A stretch of DNA of 64,000 nucleotides from Cryptomeria japonica. Taxonomy: Eukaryota > Streptophyta > Pinopsida > Cupressales > Cupressaceae. The stretch spans positions 316,660,456 through 316,724,455 of the forward strand of contig NC_081407.1 of assembly GCF_030272615.1 (NCBI RefSeq). Reading direction: 5' to 3'. How positions within the stretch are numbered: the stretch's first letter is position 1; every line of letters starts with the position of its first letter. Made by a program: the position numbers and the translations under genes. Below are positions 23,717-35,632 of this stretch, in pieces. The notes below the pieces were generated by a model. That model saw nothing but the letters and a program-made list of their open reading frames with translations. It had not been told where the DNA came from and did not search any database.

Positions 23717-24616
23717 CTATGTTCTTCTTGCTTCTTCTCTTAGTCTAGCATGTCTATCAGGGCATCTTGAAGCCATATGACCAATCTTATTGCAGTTAAA
23801 ACATTTAAAGGGTGCTTTACCTTCATACTTACTTCCAACTGGACCTTTTCGCATTTTCCTTGTAAATAGTGCTTCAAGTTCTTCATTCTCCTTCCTGGTT
23901 TCTTCAAGTTCTCTTGCATAAAAGGCTCTCCAGTCTAATTTGTCAAATGATGGAGTAGATGATGTTGATGCTTTAAAGGCCAAATCAGTTTTTATAGTAG
24001 CAACAAGACCAAATTCCTCAATTTCAAAGGTTGAAAGTTTTCCAATCAATGTATCCCTAGTTACTGATGTATTAGGCATTGTTCTTAACTCATTTATAGC
24101 AGTAACCTTCATTTTATATGCCGGTGGTAATCCTCTTAAGATTTTTGAAACAATTTCATCCTCACTCAAAGTTCCTCCACAACATTTAATACCCAAAACA
24201 ATTTCATTTACTCTTTCCATAAAAGCAGAAATCCTTTCATCTTCTTCCATTTTCAGATGTTCATACCTAACTCGGAAGCTTTCAAGTTTTGCAATCTTAA
24301 CTATGGAATCTCCTTCATTTAGTGTTTCCAAATGATCCCAAATAGCTTTAGTAGTAGACCTATCTGATAATCCCATGATTTGTTGATCTGACAATGCGCT
24401 CAAAAGTGTTTCTCTTGCTTTGCAATCATTCTCTTCATCTTTAGCTAGGGTAGTTGGAGCAGTCTGACCAGCTACAACAATAGTATAACCATTCTTTGTA
24501 ACTTCCCAGATGTCTTTACTGATGCAATTCAGATGTGTCTCCATCCTGATCTTCCATATCCCATAGTTGGTTCCATCAAGTTTAGGACTGTCCTTCCTGA
24601 AATAATTTGTAGACAT
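23717..24616 (-). CDS. Copia-J gag (299 codons, intact to a TAG shared with pol frame)
   Basis: Begins MSTNYFRKDSPKLDGTNYG, 57 bases inside the 5' LTR. It contains the W..M..HL segment of Copia gag, the helical region (for example RVNEIVLGIKCCGG) and a perfect C-x2-C-x4-H-x4-C zinc knuckle (CFNCNKIGHMASRC) near residue 275. It packages the element RNA into particles. The frame ends in one TAG at about 23714; the next codons, in the same frame, go straight on into the protease region. Copia Gag-Pol is normally one ORF, so the TAG is either decay or a separator; see finding. Confidence 0.85.
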   Translation of the reverse strand: MSTNYFRKDSPKLDGTNYGIWKIRMETHLNCISKDIWEVTKNGYTIVVAGQTAPTTLAKDEENDCKARETLLSALSDQQIMGLSDRSTTKAIWDHLETLNEGDSIVKIAKLESFRVRYEHLKMEEDERISAFMERVNEIVLGIKCCGGTLSEDEIVSKILRGLPPAYKMKVTAINELRTMPNTSVTRDTLIGKLSTFEIEEFGLVATIKTDLAFKASTSSTPSFDKLDWRAFYARELEETRKENEELEALFTRKMRKGPVGSKYEGKAPFKCFNCNKIGHMASRCPDRHARLREEARRT

Positions 24617-24658
24617 TGGATCTCCTCAAGTTGTTAAACTTCTTCAAAAGAGGACTAA

Positions 24659-24670
24659 GCTTTGATACCA
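24659..24670 (-). other. Primer binding site of Copia-J
   Basis: Minus strand TTGGTATCAAAGC, one mismatch from the standard TGGTATCAGAGC; two bases inside the 5' LTR. Confidence 0.88.
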
Positions 24671-24672
24671 AT

Positions 24673-25733
24673 TGTTAGGTCCCAGAGACAACTGAGAGGG
24701 GGGGGGGTGAATCAGTTGTCTAATAAATTCAAACCAAAAACTAATTAACTAACTTGATACTTAATACCGGTAAACCAGTTAAGTATGCCGGTAGACAGTG
24801 TTAACAGTAAATTGCTATACCGGTAAAGTTTAATGCATGAAACATAAACATAAAGTCATCCACAACACATAACACCGATATTTGTACATGGAAACCCTAT
24901 AAGGGGAAAAACCACGATGGGAAACCTTACCCAGAATTAGATGATACTACTGCAGATAGTAAGTGTACATAAATGGGGTCTGCACATGCAGAAAGGCCAA
25001 TAGCCTAGAGCTCACTGCTTAATCACAAAATGGGAGTCACACTAACTACAGTTGGATGGTTAAATCCAATAAGAATGTACTACACAAAATAGCATCTTCA
25101 TATGCTGGATTCAGTACCGGTGTAATGTTGATATGCTTCTATAAAAACCTAGCTTCACCTTCAAATGATGTCTTCATGTATACCTCTGCTTAATCTCGCA
25201 TATACCTTCACTCAATTCTTTTTTGCATTCCTCACTTGATCTTACAAATAAGATCTTACATTTATACCATACCCTAAGACCAATTTTAGTAGGTCGGCTC
25301 TACAAGATATTACAATAAAAACATTTTACATACAATATAATATCCGATGCAATAACCGATTAAATATGTCGGCTTAATGCATTTACATCAATAATAAATC
25401 ATCTCCATATCATGCCATGCTGATCTGGAAAAGATAAACCTGCCAGTGTAACCCTAGATAACCCTGAACCTATTTGCTGGTAAAAAAAAAATGCAAATAT
25501 GAATATACCAATGATCAATTCCTCAAAACAAAGTGTCCACACAATGTCTTCGATATTATCAAGTGTCTTCCATATCATTAGAGGTACCAGTGAACATTAT
25601 ATCATGTCGGTGAACCATATACCAGTAATTGTGCAATAGTTACTTGCTTGCCGGTGAATGTTGTTGGATCTCCAAAGTGCTTGTTTTCAGTAGGTGTTGA
25701 CATCAATGACAAAACCATACCAAAATACCAACA
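24673..25733 (-). repeat. 5' LTR of Copia-J (1,061 bp)
   Basis: Plus strand TGTTAGGTCCCAGAG to ATACCAACA; poly-G run of 10 at 24698-24707; flanked on the right by GAATC. Confidence 0.95.
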
Positions 25734-25738
25734 GAATC

Positions 25739-27144
25739 AACTCTATAATCAATTATTAAAAATAATACATCAACATTAATAGTGAAATTGGGTTATAGTA
25801 TTTTGACTATCTAGAGCACTGACATTATTTAGCCAAGTATGAGGTTACACTTGAACATAACACATTTTATATTGGTGATCATGAAAATATGTTCCTTCAT
25901 GCTAATTAGTGTTGAAGTGAGGTTTTGCATAATAATACTATGGAGCTTGAAGAAATATTCTATTTGGATTAGAATGAGAATAGATCCTATTTCTTGTGGT
26001 TGTCATGCTCAAATAATTTTTATCTCCACCTTTCATAGCATGATAAAAATAAAAGTTTTTAATTGCACGCATACAAGAAATTTGACTTTTACTATAGACA
26101 AATATAGATGCAAAAATTGTTTGGATACCAAGATTTGATCCTTCAACAAACTTATTTCTCATAGCGGAAATTATTGTCAGTTATCCTATCCATGTGTTTG
26201 CACCATGGGTCTTCTTTGTAGGCCCTAGTCTACAAGTATTTGTATATTAAAGTATTGTATACAAATATTTCTATTGATTTTCCATTAAAATACATTCTAT
26301 ATTTTTAATTTCCTCTCCATCCTTTTCCCCCTTTTATTTTTTGTTTGTTCTCAAATATTTCTTCTATATTCTACTTGTTCCTACTAGGCACATGTTGCCA
26401 ACTAGAATCACTATTAAGGCCTAGTTTCACAAATGTCAAAATTAGAAAAAAACATGTAATTTATTATACATTTTCTTTATTCTTCTCATATATTATACTT
26501 GATATGAGAGATCTTAAATGTGTCCTTTTATTAAAAATGCTAAAAAAACTCATTAAAATCCTAAGTATTTTCAATTCTTTTTTTGTTAAAATACCAAACT
26601 ATTCTAAAGTTTAAATTCCATAGGCTTATAAATTTGGTCTACTGATGCCACTATTTGATCATCAATCCAACACATTAGCCTTTAATGATAATCCTCAATA
26701 TTGGGATTTTGTGTCATCTTTAAGATTTATGAACTTACATATTTGAGATCCAATGTAATTGACACTACTATTGGGGAATATTCAAAGGTTATGCTCATCC
26801 TCATACTATAAAACATGAAGATTATATGAGTAAGCTAACTCAAGACCAATATGACACCTTAGGGATCAATGTGCTTCAAGGATTTTATCTTTCAAAGAAG
26901 TTATGAATATGTTGTTGGAAATAAGTTTATCATATTTCTATAAGACCTACCAAGGTTAATTAAGGATGTAATCAATTGGTGTAGTAATTGGTGATTTAAG
27001 GCACACATGTTTTCTCTTCTCTATTAGTGACATAAAATTTATTTCATAAAATAATACATTTATAAAAGAGGCATAGTACAATCTTACATGTCTACATTTT
27101 TTCTAATTTTATGGACATATAAGTAAATAACATTAAAAAATAGA
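25739..27144. other. Unassigned AT-rich sequence
   Basis: No gene supported. Continues the DNA that was at 18226-19053 before Copia-J inserted. Frames of up to about 99 codons exist but match no family I recognise. Its right end (27033-27149) is the second copy of the direct repeat at 18228. Confidence 0.5.
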
Positions 27145-27149
27145 AGATA
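27033..27149 (+). repeat. Direct repeat, copy 2, cut by a solo LTR
   Basis: Partner of 18228-18385. Broken after AATAGAAGATA by the solo LTR; the sequence resumes at 28262 with TATACAAACC. Confidence 0.65.
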
Positions 27150-28261
27150 TGTTAGGAACCGGGAAGGACAACTGAGAGGGGGGGGGGGTGAATCAGTTGT
27201 CAATAAGTTATAACCCAAAACAAATTATTCCAACTTAAAACTCAGTGTCGGTAAAACAGATTAACAGTTATAGTATTATTGGTACAACTTAATGCATGAA
27301 ACAAAAAGAGAAACAACATATGACACAAATATTTTGAGGTGGAAACCCAGTAAGGGGAAAAAACACGGTGGGAAACCTGACCCACAATCAGATGATACTA
27401 CTGTAGATAGTAAGTGAATACAATAATGGGGTCTGCACATGCAGAAAGGCCAACTGCCTAGAGCTCACTTCTCAATCACAAAATAGGAGTCACACTGACT
27501 ACACAGTTGGATGGTTAATATACTACTTCAATTTAGTATCATTAATGCCAGATTCAGTACCGGTTTAAGCTTTGTACATGAGGACCAAATACCTTCATGA
27601 CCTTTAACAACCTTCCTTCAACCTTCAAATGATATCTGTGTGATTCACACATGGATCTGCTTCTTTTTGCTCTTCACAAAGATCTTCAATATAAGCATAC
27701 ATACACACTTCTTCTAAATAAGATCTTACAATTATTTATACAAAACCTAAAACCTAATCATTAGATCGGCTCCCAAAAGATATTAAATTTAAATCAATTA
27801 CAAAATAAGTCTTGGTGCAATACAATATGTCGGCCTCAATACATTTACACATTATCCAATCAATAAATCATTTCCAAATTGTTCTGTGCAGATCTGGAAC
27901 ATGTTTTCGTATGCTGGTTCATAACCTGGACCTATCTACCAATTAAGGCAAATATGTGAACCCGATTAGTCCAATATGCAAAACGCCAAATGCAAACATC
28001 CAATCCATATCTTTGACATGACCAAATGATCTCCAAATGATAATAAGTCATCATCAAATTCCTGAGCTGCCGATGAAACATATACCACTGACTGTGCATA
28101 AGCCAATATCCATGTCGGGACCACAATGTGTCGGTTCGTTAATAAACCAATATAACCAAAGTGCCAAATCAACAATGTAGACCTCCTGAAAGATAAGTGT
28201 TGACATCAATGACAAAACCAATGCAACACATGACAAAGTCATCCATAATACCAACAAGATA
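27145..28261 (-). mobile_element. Solo Copia LTR, 1,107 bp, with TSD AGATA
   Basis: LTR 27150-28256 starts TGTTAGGAACC and ends AATACCAACA, the same ends as the Copia-J LTRs. Direct copies of AGATA lie at 27145-27149 and 28257-28261. No internal sequence remains, as expected after recombination between the two LTRs. Poly-G run of 11 at 27178-27188. Confidence 0.9.
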
Positions 28262-28489
28262 TATACAAACCCTAAACTAAAAAAAACTATAAATAATAGA
28301 AAAAAATTTAATACAAGACATAAAAAAACATTAAAATGCTAAAATATAAGAAATAGTGTACTTGGGATAGTGGAATTTTTTTGACAAGAGGTGGAAAATG
28401 GCAAGAGAACTTGGGGGGTCGTTCTAGTTCTCCTTTGTCTCTGCCAAGTGAGTGGGAAAAAATGAAATCACAAGCTATAAAAAAAATTA

Positions 28490-28618
28490 CTTTCACGTAA
28501 CGGGGCATCATTATGGTCTAGGACCCGTTACTAACAGGGCCCCATTATGGTTTTTGGATCGAGGCCCCAAACCGTACTAGGGCCTCGTTTATAAAGTAAC
28601 AAGGCCCCATTCCTAGTG
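28490..28618 (-). mobile_element. Right terminus of a CACTA (En/Spm) DNA transposon
   Basis: Minus strand from 28618 reads CACTAGGAATGGGGCCTTG, then repeats of GGGGCC, CCTAGTACGG, GGGCCC and CCGTTA blocks over 130 bases. CACTA elements begin CACTA and carry short GC-rich subterminal repeats that bind their transposase, as here in an otherwise AT-rich setting. Bases next to the end are GCG, a possible 3-base duplication. The left end was not found, so the size is unknown; the DNA at 18226-27149 could be its inside, but I saw no transposase. Confidence 0.6.
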
Positions 28619-31600
28619 GCGTGTTTTCCAACGAGTGCACTGGCCCTTAAGTGGGACTCAACTTTGTGCACTTACCCAAACAAAATTCTAAAAAATATAT
28701 GTTCCCTAGGCATTAGTGTCCTCATTTCAACAAAAAAGAAGAAGTTAATTCAAATACATACATAAAAAATTATACAAGATGACATAAACCTTTGTCCAAA
28801 TTATAATTAATTCAGCTTCAAGAATTAATTAAAAACTAGATGAAAATATATCCATGCACTAGATATTGGTGTGAGAAATCTATATTTTAAAAATTAGAAT
28901 TTTATTCTTTCTACAAAAAATATTATGCACATGATGACATAAGCATCACTTTTTGAAAATGTTTGTTACTAAAAAAAAGTCATTAAAAGTTATACAAAAA
29001 TATTCACAATTTATTTCTAAATTTTTTATAAAAAAATATTTCATATCCGCACACAAATTTCTCAAATCACTAGTTTGCATCATCTTCAAATTCTTAATGG
29101 TTTAGATGTTATAGGTGTTTGAAAATGAAGATTTGATAAATAATGTTGATTTCATTGTCCTGATTTGGTTGAAAAGTGTGATTCATTATTGTGGGCTAAC
29201 CCTAGTTTAATCATAGCTTGGACATAAAATATCAAATTCAAAGAACAAAATATCAAACATCTTTTGTAATTAACCATTGAAATCAAGTAAAGTTGAAGGA
29301 GGTATGTTCTTCAAGCTATTTGAATGCTCTTGGTTGGTAATTGGAAAGTCAAATTATGTAATTGGTCCAACAACATTTTTCACTTTTTCTACCATTTTGT
29401 ATATTGACTCTTTTGTTGATGTTGACTCTCTTTAGGATGTTGATTCTTGTAATTACCACCAAAATACCCTAGAGAAATCAAGAAAATTAACATACTAATA
29501 GAGATAATATTTTTTTTTTAAAACATCATCTAATGCAACACATATAACCATATACTCATATGCATTAAACATACATTGACATAATATGCACATAAACACC
29601 ATGAACATATAGACTATTAACACAAGCAAAAATAAACATGACATAACATTAACTTCCCTAAGGTATCTCAACGTCATTACTTACACTACTAATCATAAGC
29701 AATAACATCATAATCACAAATAATCCAGTATCATCATTTCCATTAGTGAACGATCACAAGATACAATATGATACATCATTATATCCTTTTACAAGTCATA
29801 AGCCATGTCCTAAGGGATCATATAACATTACATAGTCATTATCTATCTTACATCAAAGAGCGTATCTCTACTACAATACTATTAATGTCTACATATACAT
29901 GTGCCATAAGATCAAGTACATACATCTGCTACAATAACCATCCATAAGTTGAGAACCGAAGAATCCACATCCACACAAGAAGCATCCAACGAAGAACATC
30001 CCAATGGAAGAAGGAATCAAACCACCCAACCAGGTGGAGCTAAAGGAACAACCCCCCGTGCTAGGAGATGACACTGTAAGGTCCCACACACACACTAGAC
30101 CTAGGCTGACACCTAACGACCAAAGAGACTTAAAACTCCAAAACCACAACAAGAGGCAACACATAAGCATAAGCCAAATCACTTCACATGGCTAACATAA
30201 AAACATATAAACTCCTAGAGGCGTACCAACAATCAAGGCATAAGATGAAGAATCAAGGACAAGGACACATGTAGGAGCAGAGTGTCATCACTTGCTATCC
30301 TCACATAGAAGGGAAACCTTACCCTGATAGACATGTCTCTGCATGTTATCCTCACAATTAAGGGCATATCATCTTGATAGTTATGTGGAGCCATCTCAAC
30401 CTATGAGAGAACATGGGTGTTTGGCTTGCCATCACAATAGCCTTCCCAAGGTTATCCTAAAAAATCCTCCCTAGGACTAATTCTTGGGGCTCACATCCAT
30501 TATTATCTTGATTAGATGAATCCTAATTACCTATTCATTCTAATTAATTAATAATGTTATCACTTATTTATACAAGGAAAACTTTCAATGTGCCCTGGTG
30601 GTCTAGACTCTAAGCATCCTTACTAGGAACCTCCTAGTAGACTATCTCTCATGACCCCGATCATCACATGAAACAACAGTCCCCCTACCCATGTTCCAAA
30701 ACCTTAACAACAAATCACAAGGAGAATCAAATAAAATACAAAATAAGAATCCACATGACAAAAGCAATGAGCAATGCAATCCAATTACCACAGTGCTAAC
30801 AATGACACATAAAACCAAGAGCCTCAACTTGAACCAAATATCAAGTAACCAATATAGATCATAAAACCATCCAAATCAACCATTTATAACAATAAATTTC
30901 TCGATAGCAAGGCTCATCAACTTGCTGGAGCAAATCATGAACACAACCTCAACAACAAGGCATGTCAACTTGCTGGAGTAGCACAAACAACCTCTATGAC
31001 AAGGCCCAATCAACTTGCTGGAGTATAAGTACATAAAAATAATCAAATTTGAACATAAGGCCATGCTGGAAAACTTAGAAACATCAAATAAGTCTCTCGT
31101 ACAAATCACAAAACTGAGAAAATTGACCCAAATAAACAAAATCATCAAAAACACCAAAACTGAGCAGAATTGCGCATCTAAAATTCAGAATAACACATTT
31201 AAAAATCAGATTAGCACAAATACATCTCATTATAGCACATATAATCACTGAAACATCGCATATGGTCAATAGAACAATGCATAAGGTAGACGAAATAATG
31301 CATTTAAAGGACAATTTAGTGCATATGATAATTACAATAGCGTATATAAGATTTAGTGCATATGCTCCAAAATACGGAACATGGAAATGAAAAATATGAT
31401 AAGGTAAATGAAAATACTAGAATATCAAACATGGTCAAAATCTCAATCGTAAAGTTCGCCAAGACAAATAAAGGCTAAGGGAACTAGATAGATTCAAAAT
31501 AAGAACAATACATGAATATAAACCAAACTTCCAAGGAGGCACTTCCAGTACCTCAAAAACAAAGAACTCAAGACAACATATACATAGCTCCAAAATCCAA

Positions 31601-32350
31601 ATATAAGATCAAAATAACAAATTCCTCCATCCTACCAATACACAACAAACTCACAGAAATCTAAATCAATCATAGGCTTCATATATTACCATAGAGTTTT
31701 CACAGAGACACAAATGTCGTTCATGGCAGGGAAAAATATTCCAATTGAAAACTAAATAAGTATTTCCCCAACTATATAATATAATCATATAAACCATATT
31801 TATTCCCTATCCAATAGTTTAAACACAACTATTTATCTCGAATACAATTTTTCAGAAAACACTAAGCTAACAATCTTTCCGGGAAAATGAAATACAAAGA
31901 GAAGAAATTCTCCAATGTGGAAAATTGAAGAATGGCAAAATAAGTTGATGAAGCGCAATCCACAATCCAATCCAATCCAAACCAAATCCAAATCTCCAGC
32001 CATGAAGTTGAAATGCAAAAGAAACTCTAGAATAGATAACCCGACAAAGTGCACAGGTGGCCGAATAAATAAATTTTCATTCAAACCATAGCCAAAATCG
32101 AGCCAATAAAAATATTCCAAAATACTATACAACCTACCTACCATGCCCATAATTTATATTTTATTTACCCAAGGCTTTTAGCCAATAACCATAAAGGGTG
32201 GGTAAGTTATATAATATTTATTTACCCACATGAAGTAACAAGAGAAATTATATTTTAAGAATGCAAAATCATATAAATGAATAAATAATAAACTAAGCCC
32301 AATAATAAATAAGCCAAGGGTAATTAAATAAATAAAAGCCTCAAATAAAA
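28619..32350. other. Long AT-rich region with no recognised gene
   Basis: I see no protein domain in either strand; open frames are under 110 codons and match nothing known to me. Contents: a three-copy short repeat at 30905-31024, a CAATCC-rich stretch at about 31945-31990, and a GTGGGTAA / TTACCCAC inverted pair at 32198-32229. A minus-strand TATA-like site (TTGTATAAATAAG) near 30565-30577 hints at a worn LTR. Confidence 0.5.
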
Positions 32351-33508
32351 TGTAAAGACTCTAGCGTCCTAAAATTGCACCCCTTTCAATTTTCACCGCA
32401 TTTGGGGCCCTCACCTTAGCAGTCTCATCCTCATGCTTGATCGGGACTTATTTTTGCCTCCCCCATGCAACCAAGCATCATTTTTCCATCTTGCACCTAG
32501 CATAGCCCCTTGTTCCTAAACCAATTTGGGGTAGGACTAGGGTGCCATGCCCTGGTCCTCCCTAATTGGGACCCATTTTGGCCCCTAGGCCCTATCTCAA
32601 ATTTGAGCAGGAAAACAATTCCTCATGTTGGCCCATGTCAGAAGATTAGAATGTTTGACGATAGGCAAGTATATAAGGAGGTCTCCCCCTCTCATTTTGA
32701 TATAGCATCACAACAAGCATAAGGAGCATATAGGAAAGCAAGGTGGAGAAGGCAAGAGACTACATCAAGCATTCAAGTATTCTTCAAGGCTGCATATTCT
32801 TCATTGGAGCAACATTACATCATTCATTTGCAAGCATGTGTGTGTTAGGGTTTTGTCATGTTCATGCCATTCAAACAACATATGTGATTACATTCAAGAA
32901 GCAAAGCATCATTATCAATCATTGTAGATCTAAGGTATACCTTTCCATTATGTACTTCAGTATTTGCAATATTTCATTCAAGGTTGATTCCTCAACCGGG
33001 ATTTAACTTAGGCAAACCCCTATTCCCAACACATTTCCCTTTCCTTCTGTGTACAGGAAACATGTGTGTGGATGTACTTTTGGAAATAAGCTTCAGACAT
33101 AAAGACGATAAAATCCTTTTCGATGATTGGAAATTTCGTAGGACCAAGAGGGGGCGTCATGGTCCTGACACTTAGTCCCTGCTATTTTTGGCAGTTTTCA
33201 TACGACAACTCCGAATCAACTCATATTACTCAAATCCATGTGCACGATGGAATCATGAACCCGTAGCTCACTATTTCTGCATGTTTTGTCTTCAATTTTA
33301 GCATTCTACTTATTTGAACAATTCAACTTACAAAAGAGGAAAACCCAAAACAATCCAATCCACTCAACATTGAGTCCTTGTTTCATTTAGAATTGGATCT
33401 AGTGGATTCTCTTCCCTCTTTTGAATGTAAATGTTTTCCAAGCGAAATTAATTTGGTGATTTCTCCCTCCTATGTTGCAGATTTCCAAATCAAATTTTCC
33501 CCTTTACA
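32351..33508 (+). repeat. 5' LTR of element C (1,158 bp)
   Basis: TGTAAAGACTCTAGCG to TTTTCCCCTTTACA, followed by the primer site. TATA box TATATAAG near 32669-32676. The last 83 bases form a foldback (see finding). Confidence 0.87.
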
Positions 33509-33511
33509 TTT

Positions 33512-33529
33512 TGGTGAACCCAACTCGTT
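33512..33529 (+). other. Primer binding site of element C
   Basis: TGGTGAACCCAACTCG three bases after the LTR; first ten bases identical to element A. Confidence 0.75.
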
Positions 33530-33619
33530 ACACCCTTATTTCTGATTTATGTTCTCAGATCTGATTTTTTATGCAATTTAAAATTTAAGTTGTCATTTAC
33601 AAGTTTGATTTCCTTGCAA

Positions 33620-34460
33620 ATTTTAAAAATTTAGAGGTTCATTTCACTAAAACCCTAATTTTTAATTTCAAAATTGAGCTTGTGAATTGCATAATTTGGA
33701 TTAATTATCTTAGATCTGAGTATTTTTCAATTTCAAAAATTCAAATTTTCACTTGCAAGTCAAATTTCACATTTAAATTTTAAAATTAAGTGGTTTATTT
33801 CAAAAACCCTAGTTTAAAAAAAAATAAAAATAATTAAGCTTGTGGGTTGTTTGAATTTTTCAAATTTGCTTCAAATTAAAATTTACAATCTTTGATCAAA
33901 TTTCAAGTTCAAATTTAAATTTTAAATTTAAGTGGTTAATTTAAAGCCCCTAAATTTTAAATTTAAATTAATTTTGTGCCTCCCAACTTTTCAATTTTCA
34001 ACCCTTGATCAAATTTTAAAATTTTTAAATTAAGAGGTTCTTTTAACAAGGTCCTACTTTTAAATTTAATTTTCTTGTGGATAACTTTAAATTTAAATTT
34101 AAAATTAAAAGGTTATTAAATAAAACCCTAATTTTAAATTTAAATTTTTATTGGGTAAATTCAAATCTTCTAGTGGGTAATTTTAAATTTAAATTAAGAG
34201 GTTATCTTCAAAGCCCTAGTTATAAATTTAAATTTCCCAGGAGGTTTCATAAATTTTCAACAATTGAATTATTATTTTTCTAAAATTTTGAATCATTCAT
34301 ATTCCAATTTCCAAATCTTAACTTTCAAATTGTCATTTTCAAATTTCGTTTCACATTTTTCAAAATTTAAATCCAAAAAAAATAAATCAATAAATCAAAT
34401 TTGAATCTCATCAATTTACACAAATTAAGAGGTTTTATCTATAAAATCCTAATTTATTTT
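33620..34460 (+). repeat. Leader repeats with telo-box-like AAACCCTAA
   Basis: About seven copies of TTAAG(A/T)GGTT followed by AAAACCCTAATTTT or a variant, spaced 75-230 bases (near 33630, 33786, 33930, 34030, 34105, 34193, 34428). Similar blocks in the opposite orientation lie in the element A leader at about 13290-13330 and 13428-13460. Confidence 0.6.
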
Positions 34461-34565
34461 GCTTGGATTTAAATTTAGATATTCATCATGGCAATAAATG
34501 TATTTCATGTATTTTCTATTTCACATATGATTACATTGCTATTTACATAAATTTATTATAATCAT

Positions 34566-35600
34566 GTGTTGGATAATGACTTCTTTCACTTCATGTTACT
34601 TCCTCTCATTCATAGCACTGGGACATATTGCATTCTTCGAATTTCCAGGTTGATTCCTTTTCATAAATTAGATCTCAAAGCTTTCATTTATCATGTATGT
34701 TGTCTTATAATGATGTTTTTGGGTAAATGCATTTCATACATAGATCACCTAAAAGATTTTGTAGATCCTAATCGTAGAGATGATAATGGGAAACCTGATA
34801 CTTGTACCTCTCCTAGGGTATCTGATATGAATGAAGAAAGAGCTAATTCTCTTATCAATTATCTCTCTAATGGAGAGAAAGCATTGAAGAGAAACATGGC
34901 CCCATCTTCTTCTCATACACATACCCTTGCGCAAGGGGGGCAAGATCAAAATATTGGTGTTTCTATCTCTCTAGATCCTGCTTATTCTCCAAGAGTCTAT
35001 CTTAAACATCAAAAAATTTGTAGAGAAGATGATGTCATGCATTTGATTCATGATCTCTCTCCCCATATAACATTAAGAAAAGATGAGGCCTTATATGATA
35101 AGGGTCTTCCTTCCCAATCTACCAAAGAAGATATGCATGATGAAAGAAAGGAAAATCTTCCTCTACAAGATATTCCTTCTTCATATGGTAATACTTTCAT
35201 TCCTTCCAAACATCCTTACACTACAAGCTTCAAAGAAATTTATTATAATGTTCCCTTGCCTTCTCAATTAAAGGATTCTTATAGGAGTGACTTTAGCATA
35301 ATATCAAAACAAGGTTTTAGAGAACAATGACTTGAAAATTTTGAACAAGGAATTCGAGTCCCTATAAACCCTCCTACACAAATTAGTACAAAAGGCCTAG
35401 GACGTGATAATAAATCTTCTATGGATGACCTCCTTAGGATTCAAGACTTCAAATATCATCTTGCAATACAACAAGCCATTTGATCCCGTAAAAGTGCTTC
35501 TTCTTCAAAAGCTCCTTTTTGTTCATTTCATCAAACTCACGATCATCATGCTAATGATTGTCCTAATTTTTTGTTGGTTGAAAATTTTGTACACCCGCTA
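34566..35600 (+). pseudogene. gag-like protein of element C
   Basis: Open for 254 codons to 35330, then shifted. Shares with element A: KLDLKAFIYHVCC, YIDHLKDFVDP, the SPRV segment, CREDDVMHLIHDLSPHI and SLDPAYSPRVYL. After a frame change the CHHC knuckle appears (CSFHQTHDHHANDC, about 35520-35560), then the match ends. An acidic, Ser-rich middle and the lack of pol make it a gag-only protein. The initiator is uncertain: homology starts before 34650 and several Met codons are possible. Confidence 0.7.
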
Positions 35601-35632
35601 GGATGTGCAAAATTGTGATTTCAACCACAACA

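Larger units (their letters stand above)
19054..25733 (-). mobile_element. Copia-J: structurally complete Ty1/Copia element, 6,680 bp
   Basis: Two LTRs (19054-20123 and 24673-25733), GAATC duplications on both sides, primer site at 24659-24670, polypurine tract at 20124-20140, and all Copia domains in order: gag, protease, integrase, RT, RNase H. The coding region has four in-frame stops and one frameshift, so it makes no full polyprotein. LTR differences are often C-to-T (CCGG in one, CTGG or CTCA in the other). The left LTR starts TATTAGG rather than TGTTAGG, a single change at the terminal dinucleotide. Confidence 0.95.
32351..35632 (+). mobile_element. Element C: 5' part of an A-family gag-only element, plus strand
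   Basis: 5' LTR (32351-33508), primer site, repeat-rich leader and a broken gag homologous to that of element A. It stops at about 35632, where the 3' LTR of Tat-2 begins; the 3' half is not found. The LTR start TAAAATTGCACCCC...CATTTGGGGCCCTCACC aligns with the U3 start of element A, showing common origin at clear sequence distance. Confidence 0.8.

Noticed and set aside
29889-30182. 97-codon minus-strand frame with many hydrophobic residues, resembling membrane segments
   Set aside because: Trp/Cys/Phe-rich composition without charge pattern or homologue; likely chance in AC-rich DNA.
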